DNA of 64,000 nt from positions 5,022,001 through 5,086,000 of the forward strand of contig NZ_CP182236.1 in the NCBI RefSeq assembly GCF_048077055.1, written 5' to 3'. The position numbers and the translations under genes were made by a program. Of this stretch, positions 62,779 to 64,000 are shown one piece after another. The notes beneath the pieces were generated by a model. The model did not search any database. It had not been told where the DNA came from and was given only the letters and a program-made list of their open reading frames with translations. Positions within the stretch are counted from its first letter, which is position 1, and each line of letters opens with the position of its first letter. Origin of the DNA: Egbenema bharatensis (GTDB lineage Bacteria > Cyanobacteriota > Cyanobacteriia > Elainellales > Elainellaceae).

Positions 62779-62994
62779 ATGGCTCCAGAACTTGAAACCG
62801 GACTTCCCAGCATTCGCCAAATCCAAACCCTGATTCGGGAAAACCGCGAAGTTGAACTAAAGCTAATCACCAACGATTTACTCACCGGAAAAGTACGCTG
62901 GCAAGATCCCGATTGTCTCTGCCTGTACGATCACTACGACCAACCCACGATCGTATGGCGGCAGGCGATCGTCTATATGAAGCCAAAGCTCTAG
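62779..62994 (+). CDS. hfq: Cyanobacterial Hfq-like protein
   Basis: 71 residues, typical for the cyanobacterial form. GLPSIRQIQTLIRENREVEL is Sm1-like, KVRWQDPDCLCLYDHYDQPT and VWRQAIVYMKP give Sm2, which lacks the YKHA seen in enterobacterial Hfq. In Synechocystis the protein interacts with the type IV pilus ATPase and affects motility, and RNA binding is poor. It is upstream of a hairpin repeat and divergent from dapF. Confidence 0.92.
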   Translation: MAPELETGLPSIRQIQTLIRENREVELKLITNDLLTGKVRWQDPDCLCLYDHYDQPTIVWRQAIVYMKPKL

Positions 62995-63075
62995 GGGGCT
63001 AACAGGTATCTAATCAGCAGGCTACAAGGGTTGATCCTAGAGAGCATCCGATGTCCATCTAAATCGAGCAATTTC

Positions 63076-63107
63076 CGTAGCGCAGGCATCTTGCCTGCCT
63101 GTGAAAT
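63076..63107. repeat. Hairpin repeat A, short variant
   Basis: CGTAGCGCAGGCATCTTGCC then TGCCTGTGAAA. Palindromic core GCAGGCATCTTGCCTGC. Confidence 0.8.
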
Positions 63108-63124
63108 ACAGGCAGCTTCTTCAG

Positions 63125-63448
63125 TCACACCAAAACTCCTTCCTGTTGGACGTTGTTTAGGAAAACGGTGCGCTGTTCCTGAAATTGTTTAGCTGAGACA
63201 AATACGTTGCAAATGACAACGCCATATTCCAGGCATAAATCCGCCACTACCTCACCTGTACGCTTGATTTCTGTCTAGGAGTCCACTTCACGATTCAGCA
63301 CAACCAGGACATCAATATCGGAATCCTGATCAGCATCTTCTCTAGCCTGTGACCCAAATAGAACTAAACGAACCAGCTGTTTGCCGTACAGTTGCTCAAG
63401 AGAGCAGCGCAGTTTTTCAAGAATTGCCAGTAGTTCAGGATGTCTCAT
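63125..63448 (-). pseudogene. MNT-type nucleotidyltransferase with in-frame stop
   Basis: From ATG at 63448, MRHPELLAILEKLRCSLEQL is followed by LVRLVLFGSQARED and DSDIDVLVVLNREVDS, an intact nucleotidyltransferase site (GS...D-x-D). TAG at 63275-63277 stops it after 57 residues. In the same frame the expected remainder continues (TEIKRTGEVVADLCLEYGVV, then QQEGVLV) to TGA at 63125-63127. It is therefore one gene with a nonsense codon. In MntA/HepT systems this is the antitoxin; no HEPN partner is seen. Confidence 0.78.
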
Positions 63449-63551
63449 GCCACGATCGCCCTTTCCTCCTTCAGCTTAACTGACTCTACACAAAGCTGAT
63501 CTGAGGTATCTTAAGATCTAAAACTATCTGAGAACCGATACATGACTGAAG

Positions 63552-63625
63552 GGCGAACGATGGGATTCGAACCCACGAATGGCGGAACCACAATCCGCTG
63601 CCTTAACCCCTTGGCTACGCTCGCC
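63552..63625 (-). tRNA. tRNA-His (GTG anticodon)
   Basis: A cloverleaf can be read on the minus strand: GGCGAGCG / CGTTCGCC acceptor (eight pairs including the extra G typical of tRNA-His), anticodon stem GCGGA-TTGTGGT-TCCGC, and T-arm GTGGGTTCGAATCCCA. CCA is not encoded. Confidence 0.95.
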
Positions 63626-63685
63626 ATAATGTAGATAATATAGCATTTTGTTCGATGATGATCTATTCAGATGATGATCTAGATG

Positions 63686-63703
63686 TTCTAGGCTAGCCTA
63701 GAA
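63686..63703. promoter_or_regulatory. 18-bp perfect palindrome
   Basis: TTCTAGGCTAGCCTAGAA is fully self-complementary and lies between tRNA-His and the DUF4359 gene, 39 bp before the latter's start. It may be an operator or part of a transcript stem. Confidence 0.4.
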
Positions 63704-63741
63704 GCAGTAAAGGGCTAGAGCGAATTGTAAGCGGCATTGAT

Positions 63742-64000
63742 ATGAAAAACCTACGAGGTCTACTTTACGTGGTTGGCGCATCTTTGCTGGGAATTGGTGT
63801 GGCAACGGTCGTTACCAATCCCAGGCAAGCGCAGTATGAAGAGTACGCGACTCGACAACTATCGGCTTACCTGCAACAAAACGTTTGTCCCAATGCAGCC
63901 ATCCTGGATAGCCTGTGCCGATCGGCCGTGAGAGACAATCAGGCTCAAATCCGCGGGCTCATTGCGGCAAATACGGAACGGCAAAATTACCTGTTCTGGA
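63742..64000 (+). CDS. DUF4359 family protein, 3' end beyond the window
   Basis: 86 residues visible and still open at the window end. An N-terminal hydrophobic segment (LLYVVGASLLGIGVATVVT) is followed by NPRQAQYEEYATRQLSAYLQ and VCPNAAILDSLCRS, matching DUF4359. Likely a membrane-anchored or exported protein; function unknown. Confidence 0.82.
   Translation, partial: MKNLRGLLYVVGASLLGIGVATVVTNPRQAQYEEYATRQLSAYLQQNVCPNAAILDSLCRSAVRDNQAQIRGLIAANTERQNYLFW

Noticed and set aside
1..64000. A multi-gene defence or biosynthetic gene cluster
   Set aside because: No set of adjacent genes beyond two or three forms a recognised defence or secondary-metabolism cluster; the toxin-antitoxin genes are the only defence-like elements seen.

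Overview
The window comes from a cyanobacterium, most likely a filamentous non-heterocystous one of the Leptolyngbya/Oscillatoriales kind; this placement is inferred from gene content, not measured. Evidence includes frequent GCGATCGC octamers (HIP1), chlB, a GUN4-domain gene, psb32, a cyanobacterial-type hfq next to dapF, dapL (plant/cyanobacterial lysine branch), Zn-ribbon/WD40 serine-threonine kinases, heptanucleotide short tandem repeats and several small families known mainly from cyanobacteria (DUF2499, DUF3593, DUF1350, DUF4359, RMD1).

Layout: 0-9.4 kb holds a partial CAP-domain protein, a large coiled-coil protein, csaB, a small membrane-protein pair, a WD40 kinase and RMD1 with a Zn-finger mini-protein. 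9.8-14.6 kb holds a triple-repeat protein coupled to a pentapeptide-repeat protein, trhO and a WecG/TagA-type glycosyltransferase. 15.5-19.9 kb has a large GH15/phosphorylase-kinase-like protein and a nucleoside phosphorylase. 19.9-23.9 kb is an accessory island: two 95-bp direct repeats enclose a CopG-like gene, an IS982-like element with an internal 276-bp duplication, and a VapBC-type pair; beyond the second repeat lie further antitoxin-like genes and a relE remnant. 23.9-35.8 kb holds an RND pump, dapL, chlB, a double-MliC secreted protein, a tiny membrane protein with its own terminator, an ABC exporter and a TPR protein. 35.9-47.1 kb holds a second kinase, a Zn-ribbon protein, a PII-like protein, an SLH protein, DUF1350, an ABCD-type transporter and a giant protein whose GUN4 domain seems to be split by about 670 residues. 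47.6-64 kb holds a flavoprotein, a degenerate histidine kinase, a transglutaminase-like protein, a YtxH/DUF948 cluster, psb32, cobH, two cell-wall/zinc peptidases, an AEC transporter, a PLD protein with an EF-hand loop, gap1, dapF, hfq, a broken nucleotidyltransferase, tRNA-His and a partial DUF4359 gene.

Two themes run across the window. First, seven genes are broken by exactly one base, nearly always in a short homopolymer, and each reads through cleanly once corrected; this looks like sequencing error rather than decay, and I annotate these as single genes. Second, the spacers are full of interspersed hairpin repeats (cores GGGCATCTTGCCC and GCAGGCAAGATGCCTGC), in two places with a different repeat inserted at the same point of the hairpin. 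The strongest candidate for something undescribed is the split-GUN4 gene at 44332-47078.
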